This document shows positions 1 through 6,892 of a stretch of DNA of 64,000 nt, piece after piece. Numbering within the stretch: position 1 is the stretch's first letter; each line of letters starts with the position of its first letter. The notes below the pieces were generated by a model. That model was not told the DNA's origin. It was given only the letters and a program-made list of their open reading frames with translations, and did not search any database. The stretch spans positions 310,001 through 374,000 of the forward strand of contig NZ_QLMC01000001.1 of assembly GCF_003259745.1 (NCBI RefSeq). The letters are read 5' to 3'. The position numbers and the translations under genes are program-made. Source of the DNA: Larkinella arboricola. GTDB taxonomy: Bacteria; Bacteroidota; Bacteroidia; Cytophagales; Spirosomataceae.

Positions 1-33
1 CGTGGTGATCAGAAGTGCGTTCAATACGTTCAT
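1..33 (-). CDS. Start of an unidentified gene, truncated by the window edge
   Basis: An ATG on the minus strand, five bases after the stop of the lipoprotein gene at 39-509, opens a frame reading MNVLNALLITT up to the window edge. The hydrophobic opening resembles the start of a signal peptide or membrane segment. Only eleven codons are visible, so no function can be given. The tight spacing suggests co-transcription with the upstream lipoprotein gene. Confidence 0.4.
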   Translation of the reverse strand, partial: MNVLNALLITT

Positions 34-38
34 AACGG

Positions 39-509
39 TTAATATACCGCCTGATACGTGATTTCAAACGTGATGGTTGACTGACGGTTTTTCTCGACCG
101 TTACCGGAAAAATATGGTTTTGGCTGTCAAACAGGTTGGCATACAGCCCTTTTTCCTCCTGCACAAATACCGAGTAGGTGCCCGGAGCCAGATCAACGCA
201 GAACTGGCCGTCTTGATCGGACTGGACTTTTTTGATGAGCCGTGTATTGACTTTGGAGTAAAAACCGTCGTCTGTCGTTTGCGTCTGACCGATTTGGGTC
301 AGTTCATAAATAAGCACCTCACGCGCCACCGGCTGGCCTTTGGGCTGCGGTCGTCCGGGGCCGGGCATATGGTTGCCGGATTTAAAGATCACCGTCCCGC
401 AGATGCCCTGCGGCTGCTTCTGGCCCTGGCTAGGCTTGCAGGCAATAAAAGTCCCTAATACAAAGGAAAGCAAAAAAGCGAGAGCGTTATGGGTATTTCT
501 CTTTGACAT
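39..509 (-). CDS. Small lipoprotein with a carboxypeptidase-regulatory-like fold
   Basis: This 156-residue protein begins with a lipoprotein signal peptide whose lipobox (FIAC) places the acylated Cys at about residue 24. The mature part looks like a single beta-sandwich of the carboxypeptidase-regulatory/transthyretin-like type, with a typical DQDGQFCVDLAPGTYSVFV stretch near residues 98-116. Such domains are common on Bacteroidota surface and periplasmic lipoproteins, but no enzymatic motif is visible. Its start codon lies inside the end of the HEPN gene (23-base overlap), so it is probably the last or near-last gene of the ftsY transcript. The specific role is unknown. Confidence 0.65.
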   Translation of the reverse strand: MSKRNTHNALAFLLSFVLGTFIACKPSQGQKQPQGICGTVIFKSGNHMPGPGRPQPKGQPVAREVLIYELTQIGQTQTTDDGFYSKVNTRLIKKVQSDQDGQFCVDLAPGTYSVFVQEEKGLYANLFDSQNHIFPVTVEKNRQSTITFEITYQAVY

Positions 510-861
510 AGATCAGAAAGTTTTCGGCTATATCAACCAGACGCTCAATCTCATCTTTCGGAAAATCACCCTCTAAATCGTAGTCGGCAATTTGGCGCCG
601 ATCGAATAGAAGACCAAAGTCATTACTAAATGACTGAGGAATTTCGCCGGTTTTTATGTAGTGGAGGGAAAACATCTCACGGGCACCAGAATGACGTTTG
701 GTTACTATGCCTTTCTCATATAGAAGACCGCGTACGAGCCAGAAAAAACAATAGTAAGAAGGTGTGATTGCACCGATCGGAAGCTCAGAATGAAGTGCGT
801 TCTTCGCAATAGTCAGATAATCCTGCGCTTTACGCAAGTATTGCTTCAAATCCTCGCTCAT
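487..861 (-). CDS. HEPN-domain protein (UPF0332-like), partner of the adjacent nucleotidyltransferase
   Basis: I take the ATG at 861, giving 124 residues (MSEDLKQYLRKAQDYL...). A longer reading from 924 would overlap the upstream gene by 95 bases, and its extra N-terminus does not look like the family. The helical pattern with KRHSGAREMFSLHYIKTGEIP-like and RRQIADYD motifs matches the UPF0332 branch of HEPN proteins. In HEPN/MNT toxin-antitoxin pairs the HEPN protein is an RNase with an R-x4-H-x-Y site. Here the corresponding stretch reads RRQIADY, so Arg and Tyr remain but the usual His is absent, and RNase activity is uncertain. The start overlaps the nucleotidyltransferase gene by 32 bases, which implies translational coupling. 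A+T content looks higher than in the flanking genes. Confidence 0.75.
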   Translation of the reverse strand: MSEDLKQYLRKAQDYLTIAKNALHSELPIGAITPSYYCFFWLVRGLLYEKGIVTKRHSGAREMFSLHYIKTGEIPQSFSNDFGLLFDRRQIADYDLEGDFPKDEIERLVDIAENFLIYVKEKYP

Positions 862-1189
862 AAATACATATACCGTCTTTCCCGACTTCTCTAAAAAAAA
901 TGCGATTCGACTTGAGGAATTCATTCATCGAAACCACAACGGCAGATATGGTAATAAACGTTTCAAGGTAGTAAGCGTTACGATCTAAAGCGGTGGTAGC
1001 AACCTCTTTGAAGGGTGAGACATTCTCTTCATCCAATAACACCAGGTAATCGACATCCGAGTCTTCATGAAAATCTCCCCGGGCATACGATCCAAATAGT
1101 AGAATTCGAGCAAGCCGATCTCCATAGTGCCGTTTCATTATATCGGTCACTTTACGGTTGACAGCTTCCAAATCGGTTACGACGGCCAT
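830..1189 (-). CDS. Minimal nucleotidyltransferase (MNT/MntA-like), putative antitoxin
   Basis: This 119-residue protein has the pol-beta superfamily motif GSYARGDFHEDSDVD (G-S-x10-D-x-D) near residues 33-47, the metal and nucleotide site of minimal nucleotidyltransferases. In characterised MNT/HEPN pairs this protein neutralises its HEPN partner, in one case by adding AMP to a Tyr near the HEPN active site. The HEPN gene follows with a 32-base overlap. The start codon lies only two bases beyond the ftsY stop codon, so the pair appears to share the ftsY transcript, an unusual location for an accessory module. No third catalytic carboxylate is obvious near ISAVVVS. Confidence 0.78.
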   Translation of the reverse strand: MAVVTDLEAVNRKVTDIMKRHYGDRLARILLFGSYARGDFHEDSDVDYLVLLDEENVSPFKEVATTALDRNAYYLETFITISAVVVSMNEFLKSNRIFFREVGKDGICIYERGFEAILA

Positions 1190-1191
1190 AA

Positions 1192-2151
1192 TCAGGCTTT
1201 CTTAAAAAACGAATCCACAAACTCCATCTTGCTGAAGGTCTGCAAATCGTCGATTTTTTCGCCAACGCCAATGTATTTCACCGGAATTCTGAACTGATCG
1301 GAAATACCGATGACTACCCCGCCTTTGGCCGTGCCGTCCAGCTTTGTAATCGCCAGAGCCGTTACATCCGTGGCTTTGGTAAATTCCGTCGCCTGAATAA
1401 ACGCGTTCTGACCCGTCGAACCGTCGAGCACCAGCAGGACTTCGTGCGGTGCTTCCGGCAGGAATTTCTGCACCACCCGTTTGATTTTCGACAACTCGTT
1501 CATCAGGTTTACTTTCGTGTGCAGACGGCCTGCCGTGTCGATAATCACCACATCGGCGTTCATATCCACGGCTTTTTTAACGGCGTCGAAAGCCACCGCT
1601 GAAGGATCGGTATTCATGCCATGGTCGATAACCGGCACACCGACCCGTTCTCCCCAGAGTTTCAGTTGGGAAACCGCAGCGGCCCGAAAAGTATCGCCCG
1701 CCCCCAGAACCACTTTATACCCACGTTTGTGGTATTGAGCTGCCAGCTTACCGATGGTAGTGGTTTTGCCCACGCCGTTGACGCCCACAACCATAATAAC
1801 GTACGGTTTTTTGTCAGCGGGAAGTGAAAAATTATCGTCAATATCCACGGATTTGTTTTCGGCCAGAAGGGCGGCAATTTCTTCCCGCAGAATCCGGTCG
1901 AGTTCGCTGGTATTAACGTATTTGTCCTTGGCAACGCGCGCTTCAATGCGCCGAATGATTTTAACGGTGGTATCAACGCCTACATCGGATGTGACCAGAA
2001 CTTCCTCCAGTTCGTCCAGTACCTGATCGTCGACGGTTGATTTACCGACAACGGCGCGGTTAAGTTTCGAGAAAAAATTTTCTTTGGACTTTTCCAGCCC
2101 TTTATCGAGTGATTCTTTTTTTTCCTTCGAGAAGAAATCAAACAGGCCCAT
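1192..2151 (-). CDS. ftsY: Signal recognition particle receptor FtsY
   Basis: This 319-residue SRP-type GTPase docks ribosome-SRP complexes at the membrane so that membrane proteins are inserted co-translationally. All NG-domain motifs are visible: P-loop GVNGVGKT (123-130), DTFRAAA (153-159), DTAGR (205-209) and TKLDG (269-273). The N-terminal A domain is short and charged rather than long and acidic as in E. coli, which is usual for Bacteroidota. A terminator separates it from the rpmG unit upstream, and the MNT/HEPN pair follows after two bases. Confidence 0.97.
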   Translation of the reverse strand: MGLFDFFSKEKKESLDKGLEKSKENFFSKLNRAVVGKSTVDDQVLDELEEVLVTSDVGVDTTVKIIRRIEARVAKDKYVNTSELDRILREEIAALLAENKSVDIDDNFSLPADKKPYVIMVVGVNGVGKTTTIGKLAAQYHKRGYKVVLGAGDTFRAAAVSQLKLWGERVGVPVIDHGMNTDPSAVAFDAVKKAVDMNADVVIIDTAGRLHTKVNLMNELSKIKRVVQKFLPEAPHEVLLVLDGSTGQNAFIQATEFTKATDVTALAITKLDGTAKGGVVIGISDQFRIPVKYIGVGEKIDDLQTFSKMEFVDSFFKKA

Positions 2152-2229
2152 TGGTAGACGTTCTAACTTTGATGGTCGTATATGAAAACCAATACCTTGG
2201 TGTGGATTGGCTCATTTGGTGTCTTTAGC

Positions 2230-2276
2230 AACAAAAATAAAAACAAAAAAGTCCCACCGATTACCGAGGGGACTTA
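2230..2276 (-). terminator. Intrinsic terminator after the DUF4295 gene
   Basis: The arms AAGTCCC (2249-2255) and GGGACTT (2269-2275) flank a 13-base loop. On the minus strand the stem is followed by a long T-rich run (2230-2250). It separates rpmG-DUF4295 from ftsY. Confidence 0.75.
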
Positions 2277-2299
2277 GAATGTGTCATAAAACCAGAAGA

Positions 2300-2455
2300 C
2301 TAGCCTTTCAGAGCGGCCTGTACTTCTTCCAGCGGGACCATTTCTTCTCTAAAGGTGTAAGCACCGGTTTTCGGTGATTTTACGGCTTTGATAATCTTTG
2401 CGAAGTTCTTACCGCCACCTTCCTTCTTCAGGGTTGCAACAACTTTCTTTGCCAT
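2300..2455 (-). CDS. DUF4295 family small basic protein
   Basis: This short frame translates to a 51-residue Lys-rich protein (MAKKVVATLKKEGGGKNFAK...VQAALKG). It matches the DUF4295 family, a Bacteroidota-specific small protein regularly encoded next to rpmG (bL33) and ftsY. Its size, basic composition and ribosomal neighbourhood suggest a ribosome-associated role, but no function is established. It lies 33 bases downstream of rpmG on the same strand and is followed by a terminator. Confidence 0.85.
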   Translation of the reverse strand: MAKKVVATLKKEGGGKNFAKIIKAVKSPKTGAYTFREEMVPLEEVQAALKG

Positions 2456-2488
2456 TTTCGATAGGCGGGAATAGTCCCGCGGTTACAA

Positions 2489-2671
2489 TTATTTAATTTC
2501 TTTGTGTACCGTTACGCGTTTCAAGTTCGGATTGTACTTTTTCAGTTCGATCCGGCTGGGCGTATTCTTGCGGTTTTTGGTGGTGATGTAACGCGAAGTA
2601 CCTGGAATGTTGGTATCCTTCTGCTCCGTACACTCCAAAATCACCTGAATTCTATTGCCTTTCTTAGCCAT
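2489..2671 (-). CDS. rpmG: 50S ribosomal protein bL33
   Basis: This 60-residue protein ([17 protein letters not shown]...VHKEIK) is clearly bL33, a small protein of the large subunit. It has a single Cys, so it is the zinc-independent form. I use the ATG at 2671; longer readings in this frame run into nuoD antisense sequence. In many Bacteroidota rpmB lies directly upstream of rpmG. Here that place is taken by the divergent nuoD gene and no rpmB reading frame is present. Confidence 0.95.
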   Translation of the reverse strand: MAKKGNRIQVILECTEQKDTNIPGTSRYITTKNRKNTPSRIELKKYNPNLKRVTVHKEIK

Positions 2672-2700
2672 TGCTGTAAATATTTTCTCAAACAGGAACG

Positions 2701-2708
2701 CAAAGGTA
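2701..2708 (-). promoter_or_regulatory. -7 promoter element for rpmG
   Basis: CAAAGGTA reads TACCTTTG on the minus strand, a perfect match to the Bacteroidota TAnnTTTG -7 element, about 30 bases upstream of the rpmG ATG. No good -33 TTG is seen at the expected distance. Confidence 0.5.
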
Positions 2709-2789
2709 AGAAAAACTCGTAATAAGAAAAACGGTTGCTTATGAATAATTTCGAAAAACTGCTTAATTCCTAGCGGTTTAAACCAATTT

Positions 2790-2820
2790 TTGATTTTTGG
2801 GTATCCGCTGCCGACCTTTG
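2790..2820 (+). promoter_or_regulatory. Candidate promoter abutting nuoD
   Basis: A TTG at 2790-2792 and a near-consensus -7 element GACCTTTG at 2813-2820 are 20 bases apart. The -7 element ends only six bases before the nuoD ATG, so the transcript would be nearly leaderless. Confidence 0.4.
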
Positions 2821-2826
2821 ATAGCA

Positions 2827-4062
2827 ATGACCACGCAAACCATACAATACGAATACCAGCCCGGGCTGTTTCAGGCATCCGAGCCAAATAAATATAAAAC
2901 CGACGACCTGGAGGCCGGTCAGATGATTCTGAACATGGGACCGCAGCACCCCTCGACGCACGGCGTTCTGCGGATGGAAATCGTCACTGATGGTGAAATC
3001 ATTGTGGATGTTGTGCCGCACCTGGGCTATCTGCACCGCTGCTTTGAAAAACACGCCGAATCGCTGCCCTATAACCAGACGTTGCCGTTTGTGGATCGGC
3101 TGGACTACCTGGCTGCCATGAACAGCGAACACGTTTTCTGCATGGGCGTTGAACGGATGCTGGGCATTGACCAGGAACTGCTGAACCGCCCCGACGGGCG
3201 ACGGATTGAATACATCCGGGTTCTGGTGTCCGAACTGAACCGGCTGGCGTCCCACTTTGTAGCAATCGGGACTTATGCGCTGGATATTGGGGCCTACACG
3301 CCCTTCCTGTGGATGATGCGCGACCGCGAACACCTGCAACGGCTGCTGGAATGGGTTAGCGGAGCGCGGATGCTGTATAATTACATCTGGATTGGCGGCC
3401 TTTATTACGATCTGCCGGTTGGTTTTGAAGAACGGTGTCAGGAGTTTCTGAAATACCTGAAACCGAAGCTGCTGGAAATGCAGCAGTTGGTAGCCGAAAA
3501 CAAGATTTTTGTCAAACGCACGGCGGGCGTCGGCGTATTGCCGCTGTCGGTTGCTATTAATTATGGCTGCTCAGGGCCCATTTTACGGGCGTCGGGTCTG
3601 CGGTATGACCTGCGCCGGGTCGATGGCTATTCCGTTTATCCCGAACTGGACTTTACTATTCCGATTGGCGAAGGATCGGTCGGCAAATTGGGTGATTGCT
3701 GGGACCGGAACTACGTGCGGGTGCTGGAATGCTGGGAATCGGTCAAGATTGCCGAGCAGTGTCTGGTGCAACTAACGGGCGATCTGAAGCGTACCCGCGA
3801 TTTTGATCCGCAGGCGATGGTGCCGAAGAAAATCCGGCCAAAAGCGCAGGAGTTTTACATTCGGGGCGAAATTTCGAAGGGTGAACTGGGCTTCTTTTTC
3901 CGGGCCGATGGCCGGTCGGATGTACCATTCCGCTGCCGGGCGCGTTCGTGTTCGTATCACAACCTGTCCGTCATCAGCGAGATATCCAAAGGCGCCATGA
4001 TTGCGGATTTGGTGGCCATTATCGGCTCAATCGATGTGGTAATGGGCGAAGTGGACCGTTAG
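2827..4062 (+). CDS. nuoD: NADH-quinone oxidoreductase subunit D (49-kDa subunit)
   Basis: This 411-residue protein is the complex I subunit that helps form the quinone-binding site at the base of the peripheral arm. It has [13 protein letters not shown] near residues 37-49, [10 protein letters not shown], and the C-terminal signature [18 protein letters not shown] use the ATG at 2827 rather than an in-frame TTG at 2797, which falls inside the promoter region. No other nuo gene is nearby: rpmG lies divergently upstream and hpt converges downstream with a four-base overlap of stop codons. It is therefore a detached nuoD, either the only copy or a second one. Near the C-terminus the usual RxRxPSF reads RARSCSY. 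Confidence 0.95.
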   Translation: MTTQTIQYEYQPGLFQASEPNKYKTDDLEAGQMILNMGPQHPSTHGVLRMEIVTDGEIIVDVVPHLGYLHRCFEKHAESLPYNQTLPFVDRLDYLAAMNSEHVFCMGVERMLGIDQELLNRPDGRRIEYIRVLVSELNRLASHFVAIGTYALDIGAYTPFLWMMRDREHLQRLLEWVSGARMLYNYIWIGGLYYDLPVGFEERCQEFLKYLKPKLLEMQQLVAENKIFVKRTAGVGVLPLSVAINYGCSGPILRASGLRYDLRRVDGYSVYPELDFTIPIGEGSVGKLGDCWDRNYVRVLECWESVKIAEQCLVQLTGDLKRTRDFDPQAMVPKKIRPKAQEFYIRGEISKGELGFFFRADGRSDVPFRCRARSCSYHNLSVISEISKGAMIADLVAIIGSIDVVMGEVDR

Positions 4063-4586
4063 GCCAGCACGAATATTTCCTTCGCGTTTCGGCCAAAACC
4101 GTCGTAATCCAGCCCGTAGCCGACGACAAACTGATTTTCGATTTCAAAACCGATGTACTTAATATCCACCTCAACTTTCAGGGCTTCCGGCTTGAACAGC
4201 ATCGTGGCAATTTCGAGCGAAGTCGGTTGTTGCTGCATCAGTTGCCGCGAAACTTCCTGAATGGTCAAACCCGTATCAATAATATCCTCGATCAGAATGA
4301 CATCCTGACCGGCGATGGACTCACTTAACCCAAGCAACTCGCGGACAACGCCCGTTGAAGCCGTTTGCTGGTACGAGCTTACCCGAATAAACGTAACCCG
4401 GCACGGAATGGTCAGGTGGGTCATCAGCTCGGCGGCAAAGATAAAGGCGCCATTCAACACCACAACAAGCAGGGGTTCTTTATCCCGATAGTCGTGGTTG
4501 ATTTGGTCGGCGAGCTGAACAATGCGGTTTTTCAGCTTGTTTTGATCGATGAAGGGGACAAAGTTCTTGTCTTTGATGGTCAGCAT
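4059..4586 (-). CDS. hpt: Hypoxanthine phosphoribosyltransferase
   Basis: This 175-residue purine-salvage enzyme joins hypoxanthine or guanine to PRPP to make IMP or GMP. The PRPP-binding loop [14 protein letters not shown] (97-110) with paired acidic residues is intact, and the fold matches the type I phosphoribosyltransferases of this family. Its length is normal. Its stop codon overlaps the nuoD stop on the other strand by four bases. A TAnnTTTG element lies just upstream. Confidence 0.95.
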   Translation of the reverse strand: MLTIKDKNFVPFIDQNKLKNRIVQLADQINHDYRDKEPLLVVVLNGAFIFAAELMTHLTIPCRVTFIRVSSYQQTASTGVVRELLGLSESIAGQDVILIEDIIDTGLTIQEVSRQLMQQQPTSLEIATMLFKPEALKVEVDIKYIGFEIENQFVVGYGLDYDGFGRNAKEIFVLA

Positions 4587-4609
4587 ATGGGGCTAGTTGA
4601 CGCAAAACC

Positions 4610-4617
4610 CAAAGGTA
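4610..4617 (-). promoter_or_regulatory. -7 promoter element for hpt
   Basis: CAAAGGTA is a perfect minus-strand TAnnTTTG, 24 bases from the hpt start codon. No -33 element is obvious. Confidence 0.5.
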
Positions 4618-4708
4618 CGGCATCCGGCGGGTTCTAAAAACTTTTCGTTGCGTAAACTGGAATTTGAAAAACTTCGTTGATAGGAGACGATACTAGTGTC
4701 CTGTAAAA

Positions 4709-5929
4709 ATGAAAAAAAATATTCTTGTTGTAATAGGCTTGTTGGTGACCTTTACGGTGCGGGCTCAGGTCTATTCACTGGCGGAATTTGACAAGAAATA
4801 CGATATGTTGCTGAAGCATCCCGGCGTACAGATTGAGTCGGCGGAGGCTATCAACAACTTGTATAATTACAAATTTTACGAAGCGGACAAAGAGTTCCGG
4901 TGGCTGCGGATGCGTTATCCGGAGCATCCGATGCCGTACTTTCTGATGGCACTGGCCGAGTGGTGGAAAATCGTGCCGAATACCGAAAATACCGATTTCG
5001 ACGATAAGTGCCACGCGTACCTGGACACGACAATCACCAAGGCCGAAAAGCTCTACGACAGCAAAGACAATAAAGTAGAACCGTCATTTTTTCTGGCGGC
5101 TGGTTACGGTTTTAAAGGGAGACTGTTTTCGGAGCGAAAAAAATGGGCCAAAGCGACCTGGGCTGGCAAGAATGCACTGAAATACTTCGAGAAGTGCAAA
5201 GGCAACGGCGATCTGACACCCGAATTGCTGTTTGGTGATGGGTTGTATAATTACTACGCGCAGTGGATTCCCAAGAATTATCCGGCCCTGAAACCCATTC
5301 TGATGTTCTTCCCCAAGGGTAATAAAGCGGAAGGAATCCGGCAGTTGGAGCTAACCGCCAACAATGCCTTTTACACCCGTACGGAAGCCCGGTATTTTCT
5401 GCTCCAGATTTACAGCATGGAAAATCAGTACGACAAAGCGTACGATCTGGCCAAGTATATGTGGCAGCAATATCCGGATAACCCGTACTTCGAACGGTAT
5501 TACGCCCGAACGGCTTTTGTGCGTGGGTACAACAACGAAGCAATCGCGGCTTCCAACAGCATTTTAGGTAAAATTGAACGGGGAATGGACGGTTACGAAG
5601 GCGTTGGTGGGCGAACAGCGGCTTATATACTGGCTTATGCCAACCACCATTATACCCGCGATATGGCGAAAGCCAAGCAGTATTATCAGAAAACCATCGA
5701 CTTTGCCAAACAAACCAATTCGTTCGATGCGGCTTATTATTGGGCGTCGGTACTAAATCTGGGAAAAATTGCTGCGGCCGAGAAGAACTACGATCAGGCG
5801 CAGACCTATTATAAGGAAGTAATCGACAAAGCCGACCGCAAATCCAGCCAGCACAAGGAAGCCAAAGAAGGGCTGGACAACCTGAAAAAATTACGGCGTG
5901 AAGAGCGCCGGAAAGCGCGGAAGAAGTAG
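4709..5929 (+). CDS. Exported tetratricopeptide-repeat protein
   Basis: This 406-residue protein has a signal peptide (MKKNILVVIGLLVTFTVRAQ, probable cleavage near residue 20) followed by helical repeats rich in Tyr, Ala and Glu. TPR-like units are clearest near residues 45-75, 215-270 and 330-390 (for example YYWASVLNLGKIAAAEKNYDQAQTYYKEVID). The C-terminus is strongly basic. TPR proteins usually act as binding scaffolds, here probably in the periplasm or at the outer membrane. It stands alone and is followed by an inverted repeat shared with the Lrp gene. No specific partner can be named. Confidence 0.8.
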   Translation: MKKNILVVIGLLVTFTVRAQVYSLAEFDKKYDMLLKHPGVQIESAEAINNLYNYKFYEADKEFRWLRMRYPEHPMPYFLMALAEWWKIVPNTENTDFDDKCHAYLDTTITKAEKLYDSKDNKVEPSFFLAAGYGFKGRLFSERKKWAKATWAGKNALKYFEKCKGNGDLTPELLFGDGLYNYYAQWIPKNYPALKPILMFFPKGNKAEGIRQLELTANNAFYTRTEARYFLLQIYSMENQYDKAYDLAKYMWQQYPDNPYFERYYARTAFVRGYNNEAIAASNSILGKIERGMDGYEGVGGRTAAYILAYANHHYTRDMAKAKQYYQKTIDFAKQTNSFDAAYYWASVLNLGKIAAAEKNYDQAQTYYKEVIDKADRKSSQHKEAKEGLDNLKKLRREERRKARKK

Positions 5930-5939
5930 GAGTGATGAA

Positions 5940-5997
5940 TTAAGAGTGAAGAGTTGGCTGACGCATTAATTGAGGCAGCGCAACTCTTCATTCTTAA
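5940..5997. terminator. Inverted repeat between convergent genes
   Basis: Two 17-base arms (5940-5956 and 5981-5997) match with one wobble position around a 24-base loop, between the TPR gene and the Lrp-family gene. It probably acts as a bidirectional terminator. It belongs to the hairpin family discussed in the findings. Confidence 0.6.
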
Positions 5998-6002
5998 CGG
6001 CT

Positions 6003-6473
6003 TCAGGGAATAGGCAGCACTTTGCTTTCCTTGAATGTTGAGAGAATTACCATCGTCTGCGTGCTGGCAACTTCTTCAATTTCGTTGATTTTTTCCAGCA
6101 TCAGAACCTGGTAAGAGGAAATATCCTTGGCAATGACTTTCAGCAGAAAATCGCCAGAGCCGGTAATGTGATGGCACTCAATAATCTCCGGAATATTTTT
6201 CACGGCGTTGACAAACGACTCGGTTACCTGCTTTTTGTGACCGACCAGCGATACCTGTACGAACGTGGTAACACCCAGGCCAACACGATCCCGATTCAGT
6301 TGTGCGTGGTAGCTTTGAATGATTCCCGAAGTTTCTAATTTTTTTACACGCTCCAGTGTCGGAGCGGGTGATAAGCCAATTTCTTTCGATAATTGTGCGT
6401 TTGTAATTTTAGCGTTCGTCTGTAAAATTTCTAATACTTTACGATCAATTTGATCGAGCTTGATTCCTGACAT
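6003..6473 (-). CDS. Lrp/AsnC family transcriptional regulator
   Basis: This 156-residue protein has an N-terminal winged helix-turn-helix (about residues 5-60: DQIDRKVLEILQTNAKITN, LSKEIGLSPAPTLERVKKL) and a C-terminal RAM ligand-binding domain (about 68-150). Members of the family sense amino acids or related small molecules and form octamers on DNA. The target genes cannot be read from the context; autoregulation is common in the family. The gene has a -7 element about 46 bases upstream and an AT-rich region beyond it. Confidence 0.92.
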   Translation of the reverse strand: MSGIKLDQIDRKVLEILQTNAKITNAQLSKEIGLSPAPTLERVKKLETSGIIQSYHAQLNRDRVGLGVTTFVQVSLVGHKKQVTESFVNAVKNIPEIIECHHITGSGDFLLKVIAKDISSYQVLMLEKINEIEEVASTQTMVILSTFKESKVLPIP

Positions 6474-6518
6474 GATAGTGTTAACTTAAAAGCTTCATCC
6501 AACCAATAGAAGATCGCG

Positions 6519-6526
6519 CAAAACTA
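6519..6526 (-). promoter_or_regulatory. -7 promoter element for the Lrp-family gene
   Basis: CAAAACTA is a perfect minus-strand TAnnTTTG, 46 bases upstream of the start codon. The -33 region is AT-rich with no exact TTG. Confidence 0.45.
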
Positions 6527-6828
6527 AACATAATCCTTACATTTTTATAAAAAAATATGGATTTTTTACTAAAAAGTAAAATAATGATTGGTTTTACGGC
6601 GTAATAGTTGGCTCAAAATTACTGTAAACAATAGTTATACCAAACACCGTTTACCATTGAAATTTTCCTTTCTTAATTTTTTTCCAAATAAAATTCTGTA
6701 TTAAAGCGGCTTATTTGGCTGGATTAGCCCGGATGGAAGATTGCAATCCTTCATAAAGTACAAAAACTTGCTTGAAGAGTGCGAACAAGGCCAATTGGAG
6801 AAATACAATAAACCGTAGCCTAAGACAG

Positions 6829-6861
6829 TTGAAAAGGTGACAGGAATCTTCTGTATCTTTG
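6829..6861 (+). promoter_or_regulatory. Promoter of the GHL10 gene
   Basis: TTG at 6829-6831 and TATCTTTG at 6854-6861 are 22 bases apart. A transcript starting near 6868 would begin about 25 bases before the ATG at 6893, which supports that start over the upstream TTG codons. Confidence 0.65.
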
Positions 6862-6892
6862 GCTATTCTTTTTGTTGATCAACCGTTTGCGC

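Larger units (their letters stand above)
6474..6892. other. AT-rich divergent intergenic region
   Basis: About 420 bases without a credible reading frame separate the Lrp-family gene (minus) from the GHL10 gene (plus). It contains a promoter at each end and several A/T runs around 6540-6700 that could be binding sites for the Lrp-type protein. No clear palindrome stands out. Confidence 0.6.

Noticed and set aside
2797-2829. Longer nuoD starting at TTG 2797
   Set aside because: The extra residues are not family-like and the TTG lies inside the likely promoter; the ATG at 2827 is preferred.
6872-6892. TTG starts for the GHL10 gene
   Set aside because: They lie within a few bases of the predicted transcription start; the ATG at 6893 gives a normal signal peptide.
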